Of a stretch of 22,426 nt of DNA, positions 6,950-14,110 are shown piece after piece. Numbering within the stretch: the first letter of the stretch is position 1; each line of letters begins with the position of its first letter. The translations under genes were made by a program, and so were the position numbers. Origin of the DNA: JBDUDR01 sp040002845 (GTDB taxonomy: Bacteria > Actinomycetota > Actinomycetes > Propionibacteriales > Nocardioidaceae); NCBI GenBank assembly GCA_040002845.1, contig JBDUDR010000031.1:1-22426 (forward strand). Direction: 5' to 3'. A model generated the notes under the pieces. It was not told where the DNA came from, searched no databases, and saw only the letters and a program-made list of their open reading frames with translations.

Positions 6950-7963
6950 TTGACCATCAAACCCCTTGTCGGCTGGGGAATCCTCGGTACGGGTGAGATC
7001 GCGCGGTCTTTCGTTCGCGACCTGATGTTGTTGTCCGACGCGCGGATCGCCGCCGTCGGGTCTCGCTCCTTGGAGTCCGCACGGGCCTTTGCCGATGCCC
7101 ATCCATGCGATGGCCACACCGCGCGCGCCTACGGTTCGTACGACGAGATGTCTGAGGATCCGGGTGTCGACATCGTGTATGTCGCGACGCCGCATTCGAT
7201 GCATTTCGAGAACGTGCAGATGTGCCTGAACGCCGGGAAGCCGGTCCTCTGCGAGAAGGCCTTCGCGCTCAATGCGGCTCAGACTCAGCAGATGATACGG
7301 CTCGCTGCGGCCCAGGAACTGTTCCTGATGGAGGCCATGTGGATGCGCTGCAACCCGGTGATCCGTCAGTTGCGGGAGGTCTCGCTCGGTGGCGCGATAG
7401 GCGAGGTCCGTCAGGTCACGGCGGACCTCAGTTTCCTACCCGCCCACCCGGCCAAGAACCGGCTGTACGACCCTGAGCTCGGTGCCAGCGCCCTGCTGGA
7501 CATCGGCATCTACCCGGTCACGTTTGCCGCGCTCATCCTTGGTGAACCAGCTGGCGTCGCGGCCTGGGCGGACGTGTCGGAGCGCGGTGTCGACGTCAAC
7601 ACCGGCGTCACCCTCGGCTACATATCCGGGGCGGTAGCCGCCCTGACCTGCTCGATGACGGCTCGGAGTTCCAACGTGGCAACCGTGTCCGGCACCCGTG
7701 GCCGCATCGACGTCCCGGCGCGGTTTCACCACCCGAGCCGGTTCACGCTCCACGAGGACGGCACGAGTAAGACGTACGAAACCCAGCTGCGAGGCGCCGG
7801 TCTCAGCTATGAGGCCGAGGAGGCCCAACGCTGCCTGCGGGAAGGACTTCGGGAGAGCCCGCTGGTGCCGCTCGCCGACACGTTGAGCGTCATGACGGTG
7901 CTCGACTCGATCCGAGCGGAGATCGGCGTCACCTACCAGGCGGACGTCGATGCGCCGACATGA
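6950..7963 (+). CDS. Gfo/Idh/MocA-family NAD(P)-dependent oxidoreductase
   Basis: A soluble dehydrogenase of about 337 residues. The N-terminal Rossmann fold shows GWGILGTGEIA, then VDIVYVATPHSMHFENV, and the cofactor/catalytic loop CEKAFALN, where the family's usual Glu-Lys-Pro is Glu-Lys-Ala. LMEAMWMRCNPVIRQLREV is typical of the dihydrodiol dehydrogenase-like subgroup, which acts on sugars or cyclic diols. I prefer the TTG start at 6950 because GAGGGAG ends 6 bases before it; an in-frame ATG at 6935 overlaps that ribosome site. It lies 63 bases before otsA and may share its transcript. The substrate is unknown. Confidence 0.88.
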   Translation: MTIKPLVGWGILGTGEIARSFVRDLMLLSDARIAAVGSRSLESARAFADAHPCDGHTARAYGSYDEMSEDPGVDIVYVATPHSMHFENVQMCLNAGKPVLCEKAFALNAAQTQQMIRLAAAQELFLMEAMWMRCNPVIRQLREVSLGGAIGEVRQVTADLSFLPAHPAKNRLYDPELGASALLDIGIYPVTFAALILGEPAGVAAWADVSERGVDVNTGVTLGYISGAVAALTCSMTARSSNVATVSGTRGRIDVPARFHHPSRFTLHEDGTSKTYETQLRGAGLSYEAEEAQRCLREGLRESPLVPLADTLSVMTVLDSIRAEIGVTYQADVDAPT

Positions 7964-8026
7964 CGCCCGCGGTTCGAAGCGGACGGACTATGGTCGAAGT
8001 AACAAGGTCGGGGAGGTACCGAGACC

Positions 8027-9451
8027 GTGCCAGGACCATCGCCCGCATCGCCGCGGCGCAGCTCGTTCGTGGTCGTGGCCAACCGGTTGCCGGTGGACCG
8101 CGTCAACCAGGCCGACGGCTCGACCACGTGGCGCACGAGTCCGGGCGGACTCGTGACGGCCCTCAAGCCGGTGATGCGAGACAACGAGGGAGCCTGGATC
8201 GGGTGGCCGGGTTCTCCCGATGAGAAGCTCGAACCCTTCGACGAGAAGGGGATGGCTCTCATCCCGGTGACGTTGTCCGCGCAGGAGGTAGAGGAATACT
8301 ACGAGGGCTTCTCCAACGGCACTCTGTGGCCGTTGTACCACGACGTGATCGTCGCGCCGGAGTTCCACCGGGAATGGTGGGACTCGTACGTGGAGGTGAA
8401 CGCCCGGTTCGCCGAGTGCACGGCCGACGTGGCCAACAAGGGCGCGACTGCCTGGGTCCACGACTACCAGTTGCAGCTGGTGCCAGGGATGCTCCGCCAG
8501 CTGAGGCCGGACATGAAGATCGGCTTCTTCCTGCACATTCCCTTCCCGCCCACCGAGCTGTTCTTGCAGGTGCCGTGGCGGCGACAGCTGCTCGAAGGGT
8601 TGCTCGGCGCCGATCTGATCGGCTTCCAGCGCCCCGGTGCAGCTGCCAACTTCGTCCGCCTGGTGCGCCACAAGCTCGGTTACAAGACCCATCGCGACCG
8701 GATCTATCTGCCAGACGGCCGCATCGCCCGCGCAGCGGCGTACCCGATCTCGATCGACGTCGAGGGCCTGGAGAGCTTGGCGAGGAAGCCCGAGACGATT
8801 GCCAGGGCTGATGAGATCCGGGCTGGCGTCGGTCGGCCGGCCCGCGTCCTGCTGGGCGTTGATCGCCTCGACTACACCAAGGGAATCCGCCAGCGGCTGC
8901 GGGCCTTCGGAGAACTGCTACGAGACGGCCAGTGCAGTGTCGACGAGGCCGTGTTCATCCAGGTCGCGACGCCGTCCCGCGAGCGCGTCGAGCAGTACCG
9001 CGTGCTCCGCAACGAGATCGACCGCCTGGTCGGCCGGATCAACGGGGAGCAGGGCCGCATCGGCCGGCCCGCCATCCAGTATCTGCACTCGTCATTCCCC
9101 CGCAGCGAGATGGCTGCCTTGTTCACCGCGGCAGACGTGATGGTCGTGACCCCGTTGCGCGACGGGATGAACCTGGTCGCGAAGGAGTACGTGTCCTGCC
9201 GGTACGACAACAGGGGCGCCCTGGTGCTGAGCGAGTTCGCCGGCGCCGCCGACGAGCTCAAACAGGCCTTCACCGTTAATCCGTACGACATCAACGGACT
9301 CAAGGAGGCCTTGTTGACCGCAATGCGAGCGGACGAGCGTGACCTGGGCCGGCGGATGCGCGCGATGCGCCGCTACATCCGCGAGCACGACGTGAACCGC
9401 TGGGCTCGCGGCTTCCTGGCCGACCTGCGCACCCAGCCACCCCCCGACTAG
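8027..9451 (+). CDS. otsA: Trehalose-6-phosphate synthase
   Basis: A 474-residue GT20 glycosyltransferase that joins UDP- (or GDP-/ADP-) glucose to glucose 6-phosphate, giving trehalose 6-phosphate. Diagnostic elements: VVVANRLPV (about 15-23), SPGGLVTAL, WVHDYQLQLVP (about 143-153), FFLHIPFPP, GVDRLDYTKGI (about 277-287), and TPLRDGMNLVAKEYV followed by LVLSEFAGAADEL for the nucleotide-sugar site. The GTG start has GGGGAGG 10 bases upstream. Together with otsB this completes trehalose synthesis, used by actinobacteria for osmotic and stress protection and in some for envelope glycolipids. Length is normal for bacterial OtsA. Confidence 0.96.
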   Translation: MPGPSPASPRRSSFVVVANRLPVDRVNQADGSTTWRTSPGGLVTALKPVMRDNEGAWIGWPGSPDEKLEPFDEKGMALIPVTLSAQEVEEYYEGFSNGTLWPLYHDVIVAPEFHREWWDSYVEVNARFAECTADVANKGATAWVHDYQLQLVPGMLRQLRPDMKIGFFLHIPFPPTELFLQVPWRRQLLEGLLGADLIGFQRPGAAANFVRLVRHKLGYKTHRDRIYLPDGRIARAAAYPISIDVEGLESLARKPETIARADEIRAGVGRPARVLLGVDRLDYTKGIRQRLRAFGELLRDGQCSVDEAVFIQVATPSRERVEQYRVLRNEIDRLVGRINGEQGRIGRPAIQYLHSSFPRSEMAALFTAADVMVVTPLRDGMNLVAKEYVSCRYDNRGALVLSEFAGAADELKQAFTVNPYDINGLKEALLTAMRADERDLGRRMRAMRRYIREHDVNRWARGFLADLRTQPPPD

Positions 9452-9455
9452 TCGC

Positions 9456-9492
9456 CGATCCGACACTTATTCGCCGCGATCCGACACTTATT
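9456..9492. repeat. Two direct copies of a 16-bp sequence after otsA
   Basis: CGATCCGACACTTATT occurs at 9456-9471 and again at 9477-9492, only five bases apart, beginning five bases after the otsA stop. It is A/T-richer than its surroundings. It may be the end of a decayed insertion sequence or a pair of binding sites. Confidence 0.55.
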
Positions 9493-9530
9493 TCGTGTAG
9501 GCACTCGAAGTGGCGCGACAGCATCAGGAA

Positions 9531-9559
9531 GGCCCTGCAATCTCATACTTTGCAGGGCC
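9531..9559. terminator. Strong hairpin, possible transcription terminator or IS-end relic
   Basis: GGCCCTGCAA and TTGCAGGGCC form a perfect 10-bp stem around a 9-base loop. There is no T-run on either side, so it is not a textbook intrinsic terminator. Its place 80 bases after otsA and 130 bases before ung fits transcript termination; the adjacent repeats also allow an insertion-sequence origin. Confidence 0.45.
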
Positions 9560-9690
9560 GGAACCATTGGATCGCAAAGTGCCGGTGATCTCGTGGAGGA
9601 CACGCCCGGCAATGACAGACCGATGGTGAAGCCCGTTGCCGGCCTCGCGACTGTTCCGCCACTGAACGCAGATGCGGCATGCTGTGCCGG

Positions 9691-10371
9691 GTGAATCCCA
9701 GGCCGTTGTCAGAGCTGATCGCCACGGACTGGGCGCAGGCCCTGACGCCGGTCGCTCCCGCGATCAGTGCCATGGGCGACTTCCTTCGCGCCGAGATCGC
9801 GGCGGGTCGCCAGTACCTGCCGGCCGGTCGGCACGTGCTGCGAGCGTTCGAGGGACCACTCGCCGACGTACGAGTCCTGATCGTGGGCCAGGATCCGTAC
9901 CCGACGCCCGGCCATCCGGTCGGGCTGTCGTTCTCCGTGGCCCCCGACGTACACCCGATCCCGCGCAGCCTGCAGAACATCTATCGAGAGCTGTACGACG
10001 ATCTCGGGATCCAGCCGGCTCGTTCGGGTGACCTGTCGCGGTGGGCGGACAACGGTATCCTGTTGCTGAACCGGGTGCTCACGGTACGACCCGGTGTGCC
10101 CGGGTCTCACCGTGGCAAAGGATGGGAGACGGTGACGGATTGGGCCATCGCCGCGCTCATCGAGCGAGGGACACCGCTGGTCGCCATCTTGTGGGGACGT
10201 GATGCCCAGACCCTGCGGCCGCGCCTGGCCGGTGCGCCCGCCATCGAGAGTGCGCACCCGAGTCCCATGTCCGCGGACCGGGGTTTCTTCGGGTCCAGAC
10301 CATTCAGCCGAGCCAATGCCCTGCTGGAGCAGCAGGGCGGGCGGCCCGTCGACTGGCGTCTACACGACTGA
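9691..10371 (+). CDS. ung: Uracil-DNA glycosylase, family 1
   Basis: A repair enzyme of about 226 residues that removes uracil from DNA to start base-excision repair. The water-activating loop is GQDPYPTPGHPVGLSFSV (Asp about 68), the uracil-binding Asn lies in LLLNRVLTV, and the DNA-intercalating loop is HPSPMSADRGFFGSRPF with catalytic His about 188 (Met in place of the common Leu in HPSPLS). I prefer GTG 9691, which starts at the conserved NPRPLSEL; an ATG at 9679 adds four residues. No clear ribosome site is seen for either. It is preceded by a repeat-rich gap and followed 50 bases later by an unrelated gene. Confidence 0.95.
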   Translation: MNPRPLSELIATDWAQALTPVAPAISAMGDFLRAEIAAGRQYLPAGRHVLRAFEGPLADVRVLIVGQDPYPTPGHPVGLSFSVAPDVHPIPRSLQNIYRELYDDLGIQPARSGDLSRWADNGILLLNRVLTVRPGVPGSHRGKGWETVTDWAIAALIERGTPLVAILWGRDAQTLRPRLAGAPAIESAHPSPMSADRGFFGSRPFSRANALLEQQGGRPVDWRLHD

Positions 10372-10411
10372 GAGCGACCCCGGCGTTTGGCTCAGAGGTG
10401 TCGTCGTGTAA

Positions 10412-10425
10412 TCATGTTTACATGA
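10412..10425. promoter_or_regulatory. Palindrome over a start codon, candidate operator
   Basis: TCATGT-TT-ACATGA is a perfect 6-bp inverted repeat that contains the ATG at 10422. The surrounding bases are A/T-rich and there is no Shine-Dalgarno, so transcription may begin near here and give a leaderless message. Because the encoded protein has a ribbon-helix-helix-like end, self-control is possible. No known regulator site is recognised. Confidence 0.35.
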
Positions 10426-10988
10426 ATACTTCAAAACACGATGAGGTCAGCGGCTGGCTCGCCGGCCGACTGCCGACCGACTGGTTCGAGGGCTCGCCCA
10501 CGATCACGATCGACCGCGAAGAGATCCAGGTCATCGGCCGGATCCCAGCTCCCGAGCAGGCGGAGGATGCGTCCGACGCGGCCCGCGCCGCGGCGGTGGC
10601 TGGACGCATCAAGCAGTTCCGCGAGGACACCCGGCAGCGCCGGATCGAGATCGCTCGAGAGCTCGAGCACACCTCGCGGCGCAAGGTCGCGTGGGGCGTT
10701 GAGTGCGAGGACACCAAGACGGTGTTCAGCAACGTCTCCGTGCCTGTGATGACCCGTCTCCGGCAGCCCCAGCGGCTCATCCTGGACACGTTGGTCGAGG
10801 CCGGCGTTGCGCGTTCGCGCAGCCACGCCCTCGCCTGGTGCGTACGCCTGGTCGGCGAGCATTCGGCGGAGTGGTTGGCTGAGCTCAGGTCCGCGCTGGA
10901 GGAAGTGGAGCGGGTACGAGGCACGGGTCCCCGGGGTTCGACGCCCGGCGGCTCAACGCCACCCGCCGCAGAGTCCGAAGGCAACTGA
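10422..10988 (+). CDS. Conserved protein of unknown function with RHH-like C-terminal region
   Basis: A 188-residue soluble protein (from ATG 10422; an upstream GTG at 10398 would add eight residues but lacks support). The N-terminal part has GWLAGRLPTDWFEG and TITIDREEIQVIGRIP. The middle (about 50-85) is a charged Ala/Arg/Glu-rich helix. The region NVSVPVMTRLRQPQ...GVARSRSHALAWCVRLVGEHSAEWLAEL looks like a CopG/Arc-type ribbon-helix-helix with an extra helix. The tail is Gly/Ser/Pro-rich and probably disordered. I do not recognise a named family. A DNA-binding or antitoxin-like role is possible, but no toxin gene adjoins; the next gene is convergent. Confidence 0.72.
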   Translation: MNTSKHDEVSGWLAGRLPTDWFEGSPTITIDREEIQVIGRIPAPEQAEDASDAARAAAVAGRIKQFREDTRQRRIEIARELEHTSRRKVAWGVECEDTKTVFSNVSVPVMTRLRQPQRLILDTLVEAGVARSRSHALAWCVRLVGEHSAEWLAELRSALEEVERVRGTGPRGSTPGGSTPPAAESEGN

Positions 10989-11018
10989 CAGCAGCCACGT
11001 CCACCTGAGCGTCGCGGG

Positions 11019-11603
11019 TCAGGGCGCGAGCTCGCCCGCGTGCACCGAAACGTCGAGTCGGTTGCCGGCCTGCGGCAGCGGACATGCCCAAGCCGGGTCA
11101 TAAGCGCACGACGGGTTGTACGCATAGTTCAGGTCCACCACCAACCGACCGCCGACGCTCCCCAGATCAGCACCCTTGACGGTGTCGAGAACGTAGCGCC
11201 CGCCGCCGTAGGACTCGCGTCCGCAGGTGGGGTCCCACACGGGTAGGAACAACCCGCCCCCGTACGACGCAAGCCACCAAACATCGAGGCTGCCCAGACG
11301 GGGCAGGTCGACTCGCCCGATCCGCTGCAGCGGCACCACTCCGTCGGTTCCGGTGGCCAACTCGATCCGCTGCGGATCGGCTGCGAGCACTACGACCTCG
11401 AACCGCATCGATCTGTCGTGCGGTCGGTAGGTAGGCAGCGCGGCGCCCTCCCGGAGCGGGCTGTCCGGGTGATCCCGGAACAACGCGGCCCTACCCGAGC
11501 TCCACAGCTGCCAGCCCGACTCCGGGGAACCGGCGGCGCGTGCCGAGGCGTACAACTCCGTCATCCGGCGTCGCCAGTCCAGCAGTGTGAGGCTCACGGC
11601 CAT
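11019..11603 (-). CDS. DUF1684 domain protein
   Basis: A 194-residue protein of the DUF1684 family. The C-terminal signature LVVDLNYAYNPSCAYDPAWACPLPQAGNRL is clear; WRRRMTELYA and LWSSGRAALFRDHPDSPL near the N-terminus match the family's opening. The Tyr-Asn-Pro-Ser-Cys-Ala-Tyr block and two other Cys could form a metal or catalytic site, but no activity is known to me. There is no signal peptide. Its ATG overlaps the end of the PNPOx-fold gene by 10 bases, so it is the last gene of a three-gene operon. It converges on the RHH-like gene with 30 bases between. Confidence 0.88.
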   Translation of the reverse strand: MAVSLTLLDWRRRMTELYASARAAGSPESGWQLWSSGRAALFRDHPDSPLREGAALPTYRPHDRSMRFEVVVLAADPQRIELATGTDGVVPLQRIGRVDLPRLGSLDVWWLASYGGGLFLPVWDPTCGRESYGGGRYVLDTVKGADLGSVGGRLVVDLNYAYNPSCAYDPAWACPLPQAGNRLDVSVHAGELAP

Positions 11604-12250
11604 GACCCGCGACCGATGAGCCCCAGCACGGACGCGGGGACAGGGATTCCGGGGCTGAGATCGGGCGATGCTCGGGCGGCGTCAACGGTGGTCGACATGG
11701 GCACCAGCCCGGCCCAGGAGGGGCCGGCGACGTCGTCCTCGGGGTCGTCGGGCCAGCCCATCGAGATCTTGAGAGACCACTCCACGATGGGAAATGACAA
11801 GACCAGCGTGGCCGCGAGCTCGCGAGCGGTGGGGCGCCGGATCTCGGCGACTCGACCAGGCAGGAACGCTTCGGTCAGGACGTCGAGAGCTCGCTCTTTG
11901 TCGCCTGGGGTCTTGACGGTCTCGCAGCTACCGAACAACACCGCGCTGCGATAGAGCATCGAGGACTCGAAGGCCGACCGCGCGACCACCAAACCCTCGA
12001 AGGTCGTTACCGCGAGTGATGCCGGAACTCCGCGGGCCAGCACTCGCATCCAGCCGGAGCCGGTTGAGCCGTGCGCCAAGATGCGGTCACCGTCACGCGC
12101 GATCGCCGTCGGCATCGCGACCGGTCGCTCCTCCACAGCGAACGCAAAGTGGCCGACCACGGCGTCATCGAGCAGCCGGTCGAGCTCGGCGCGGTCGGTG
12201 GATGCCAGGTGCGGCAACCGGGTCAGCGACGTTCTGTCCACGGGCGACAT
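11594..12250 (-). CDS. Pyridoxamine 5'-phosphate oxidase-fold (flavin-nucleotide-binding) protein
   Basis: A 218-residue split-beta-barrel protein of the PNPOx-like group. The conserved order is LDRLLDDAVVGHFAFAVEERPVAMPTAIARDGDRILAHGSTGSGWMR, then LAVTTFEGLVVARSAFESSMLYRSAVLFG, and a C-terminal LVLSFPIVEWSLKISMGWPDDPEDD. Homologues bind FMN, F420 or heme; the substrate is not predictable. ATG 12250 shares one base with the stop of the upstream membrane-protein gene (TGATG), which implies translational coupling. The frame continues upstream but only over that gene. Confidence 0.88.
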   Translation of the reverse strand: MSPVDRTSLTRLPHLASTDRAELDRLLDDAVVGHFAFAVEERPVAMPTAIARDGDRILAHGSTGSGWMRVLARGVPASLAVTTFEGLVVARSAFESSMLYRSAVLFGSCETVKTPGDKERALDVLTEAFLPGRVAEIRRPTARELAATLVLSFPIVEWSLKISMGWPDDPEDDVAGPSWAGLVPMSTTVDAARASPDLSPGIPVPASVLGLIGRGSWP

Positions 12251-13329
12251 CAGGCATCCGACTTCGGTTTGTTTCCGACGCTGCGCAGCGAACCCAAGCG
12301 GTTGAGTACGTCGAACCAGAACGGCGCCCCAAGACAAGCGGCAGCCGCAGTGATGGCCAATCCAAGAATCCTGGACAGCCATCCCAAGCTGTCATCTGGC
12401 TTGTCGACGCCCCAGCCGACGGGCAGTCCCTGGGCGCCGAGGTCGTCCAGCTGCTGCGACACGCACTCCTTGGTCTTGGTCGGGTCGGTGGCCTGCTCGC
12501 ACAGGGTGCCGTTGGTCGCGGCGGCCACGACCGCCTGACGCAGCGGTTGATCGTTGTAGAGCGAGTTGGCGATAGCGATCGAGTCGACCTGGAGCCCCAC
12601 CGCGACGACCAGTGCAATGGCGATGGCCCAACGGCGAGCCCACCTGCGATATGCCCCCCCGATGGCGTCCATCTGGGCGTCGTACCAATCCTCGAGCAAC
12701 TGCCGGAAGGCTTTAAAGTCGTCGCCTGCCGTCTTGAGCAAGCCGAGGAGGGCTCGCTTGAACGGCACCGATTCCGAGAGCGCGTCGACCGAGACGCGGA
12801 CCTTGTCGATGGTGAGCTTGCCTTGACGATCGGGGACGATGAGGTCGAGAAGTGCAGCAGCGACAGCATTCGCCGGCAGGTACGCCGGGTTGCGCGTTTG
12901 CAGCCCCCCGGCGCGCGACTGCTTGAACGGGCGCAGCAGTGGATGGCCCAGCAGACGTACCGCCCAGGGTTGATCATCGGTGTCGAGCTCCGTGCTTGGC
13001 TGGCCGGCCGCCTTCTCGTCAGCAGATGCCGCGCCCTCGGCCGCCTTCGAAGCGGCATAGGCCACCTCGGGTGTCGCGGCCAGCGCGTCTCGGTAGAGCT
13101 GCTTCTCCCCCGTCACGCCCTGCCTCACGCCGGACCAGCGATCCCCCAGCCCGGCCGCTTCGGCTCCCGCGGGAGTGTCCAGCATGTCCCGCAGCCCACG
13201 GAGCAGATACTTGGCCCGCTTCTTGACGAGGTTCGCGATGAACTCCACCACCGCGGAGCAGAGCACGGCCACCAGGAAGAAGGTGAAGCCCAACCCGAGG
13301 GCGGTGTCGAGGACATTCGTTCCGGGCAC
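12250..13329 (-). CDS. Conserved membrane protein of unknown function
   Basis: A 359-residue protein with three likely membrane segments: about 9-30 (LGFTFFLVAVLCSAVVEFI), 234-252 (WAIAIALVVAVGLQVDSIAI) and 320-340 (LGLAITAAAACLGAPFWFDVL). Between the first two lies a large, charged, probably cytoplasmic helical region that ends with FRQLLEDWYDAQMDAIGGAYRRWARR. After the second is an outer loop with two Cys (TLCEQATD, KECVSQQ) that could form a disulfide. The C-terminus FWFDVLNRLGSLRSVGNKP looks strongly conserved; I recall similar unnamed proteins in diverse bacteria. GTG start at 13329. First gene of the TGATG-coupled operon with the PNPOx and DUF1684 genes. Confidence 0.8.
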   Translation of the reverse strand: MPGTNVLDTALGLGFTFFLVAVLCSAVVEFIANLVKKRAKYLLRGLRDMLDTPAGAEAAGLGDRWSGVRQGVTGEKQLYRDALAATPEVAYAASKAAEGAASADEKAAGQPSTELDTDDQPWAVRLLGHPLLRPFKQSRAGGLQTRNPAYLPANAVAAALLDLIVPDRQGKLTIDKVRVSVDALSESVPFKRALLGLLKTAGDDFKAFRQLLEDWYDAQMDAIGGAYRRWARRWAIAIALVVAVGLQVDSIAIANSLYNDQPLRQAVVAAATNGTLCEQATDPTKTKECVSQQLDDLGAQGLPVGWGVDKPDDSLGWLSRILGLAITAAAACLGAPFWFDVLNRLGSLRSVGNKPKSDA

Positions 13330-13698
13330 GTCAACCCGCCTTCCTGGTCATCCGAGGCCGATGCCACGTCCGGACTGACGCTAGCGCCCCCCAGGCGACT
13401 CCGGCTTGGCTGGCTGCTTGCGTCCGCACACCCGTGAGCCATAGAGGCTGTTGCGTTTCGAGGGTGTGCATCGAGCGCGGCTGCTTGTTCGGGTCAGCCC
13501 GTACGCGATGTCTTGCGAGGGTGTGGGATCGACAGGCTATGAATTGCTGTATCCGGACGCCGCGAGCAGCAAAACACAGCCTGTCGATGCAGCGCGGACG
13601 CGTCGTACCCGCCCCGGACCGGTTCGTGTGCACCGCAAGCTGATGAGCGGCTGCCGGACCGCCGATCCCGTCGGGCATCGCAAAATGCGACGTACCGG
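13330..13698. other. Gene-poor region with imperfect repeats
   Basis: No open frame here has actinobacterial codon bias or recognisable motifs. It holds a 9-bp direct repeat GAGGGTGTG (13460-13468 and 13517-13525, each soon followed by ATCGA), the large hairpin at 13528-13588, and a small TCGCA-AAA-TGCGA hairpin near 13678. It lies directly before a truncated M1 peptidase gene, so it may be decayed mobile-element or recombination DNA. Confidence 0.5.
13528..13588. repeat. Large imperfect hairpin (about 19 bp stem)
   Basis: ATCGACAGGCTATG (13528-13541) faces CACAGCCTGTCGAT (13575-13588) with one mismatch, and inside it TTGCTG faces CAGCAA. The loop is about 21 bases. This could be a structured RNA, an element end or a recombination site. 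No terminator T-run follows. Confidence 0.6.
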
Positions 13699-14019
13699 TT
13701 GTCGGCCGGGTCACGGGACAGCATGACCGTCACAGTTTGTGGCGGAGCCAGCCCCGGCTGGCGGAATCTCTTCGCCACTGCCGTGTACACACGCGGCGCG
13801 ATGACGCTGCAGGCTCTCCGTAACATCGTCGGAACCCACGACTTCTTCACGATCCTGCGCACCTGGACTCGCGAACGTCGCGACGGGTATGGCATGACTC
13901 GTCAGTTCCGCCTGTTGGCTGAGAACATAACGGGACGCGATCTGAAACGCCTCTTCACGGTCTTGCTCTACACGGATCAACGTCCAGCCAAGACCGCCGA
14001 GAACGGCTGGCCGCAGTAA
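13699..14019 (+). pseudogene. C-terminal remnant of an M1-family aminopeptidase
   Basis: From about 13750 the frame encodes SPGWRNLFATAVYTRGAMTL, then QALRNIVGTHDFFTILRTWT, RERRDGYGMTRQFRLLAENI, GRDLKRLFTVLLYTDQRPAK, ending NGWPQ and a stop. This is the end of actinobacterial M1 metallopeptidases: VY-x-RGAMTLQALR holds the conserved catalytic Tyr region, and LLYTDQRPAKT the C-terminal helix. The zinc-binding HExxH and everything N-terminal to it are absent, and nothing upstream in any frame supplies them. Before about 13750 the frame looks random. It is therefore a truncated, surely inactive gene. The tail itself shows no frameshift, so the loss may be fairly recent. Confidence 0.82.
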
Positions 14020-14058
14020 GTTTCTATGCCCCTCGTCGCACAACCAACTTCCTTGTGT

Positions 14059-14079
14059 CATAATCGAACGCCTGTTCGA
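14059..14079. promoter_or_regulatory. LexA (SOS) box overlapping a candidate -10 element
   Basis: TCGAACGCCTGTTCGA at 14064-14079 is a perfect match to the actinobacterial LexA operator TCGAAC-N4-GTTCGA. CATAAT at 14059-14064 is a candidate -10 element sharing one base with it, a position where bound LexA would block transcription. The box lies 31 bases before the DinB-family start codon. No good -35 element is visible. Confidence 0.85.
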
Positions 14080-14110
14080 CAGCCGTGAAGATAGGGCCGA
14101 AGGAGCTGAC

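Noticed and set aside
8229..8242. LexA-box-like TCGAAC...TTCGA in otsA
   Set aside because: The spacing is wrong (two bases instead of four) and the second half-site is incomplete; it lies within coding sequence.
12016..13437. Long plus-strand open frame opposite the membrane-protein/PNPOx operon
   Set aside because: It has no motif, and the opposite strand holds membrane helices and a recognisable PNPOx fold with TGATG coupling.
13451..13726. 91-codon plus-strand frame in the empty region
   Set aside because: Residue use is random (Arg/Pro/Cys-rich), there is no ribosome site, and it runs through the large hairpin.
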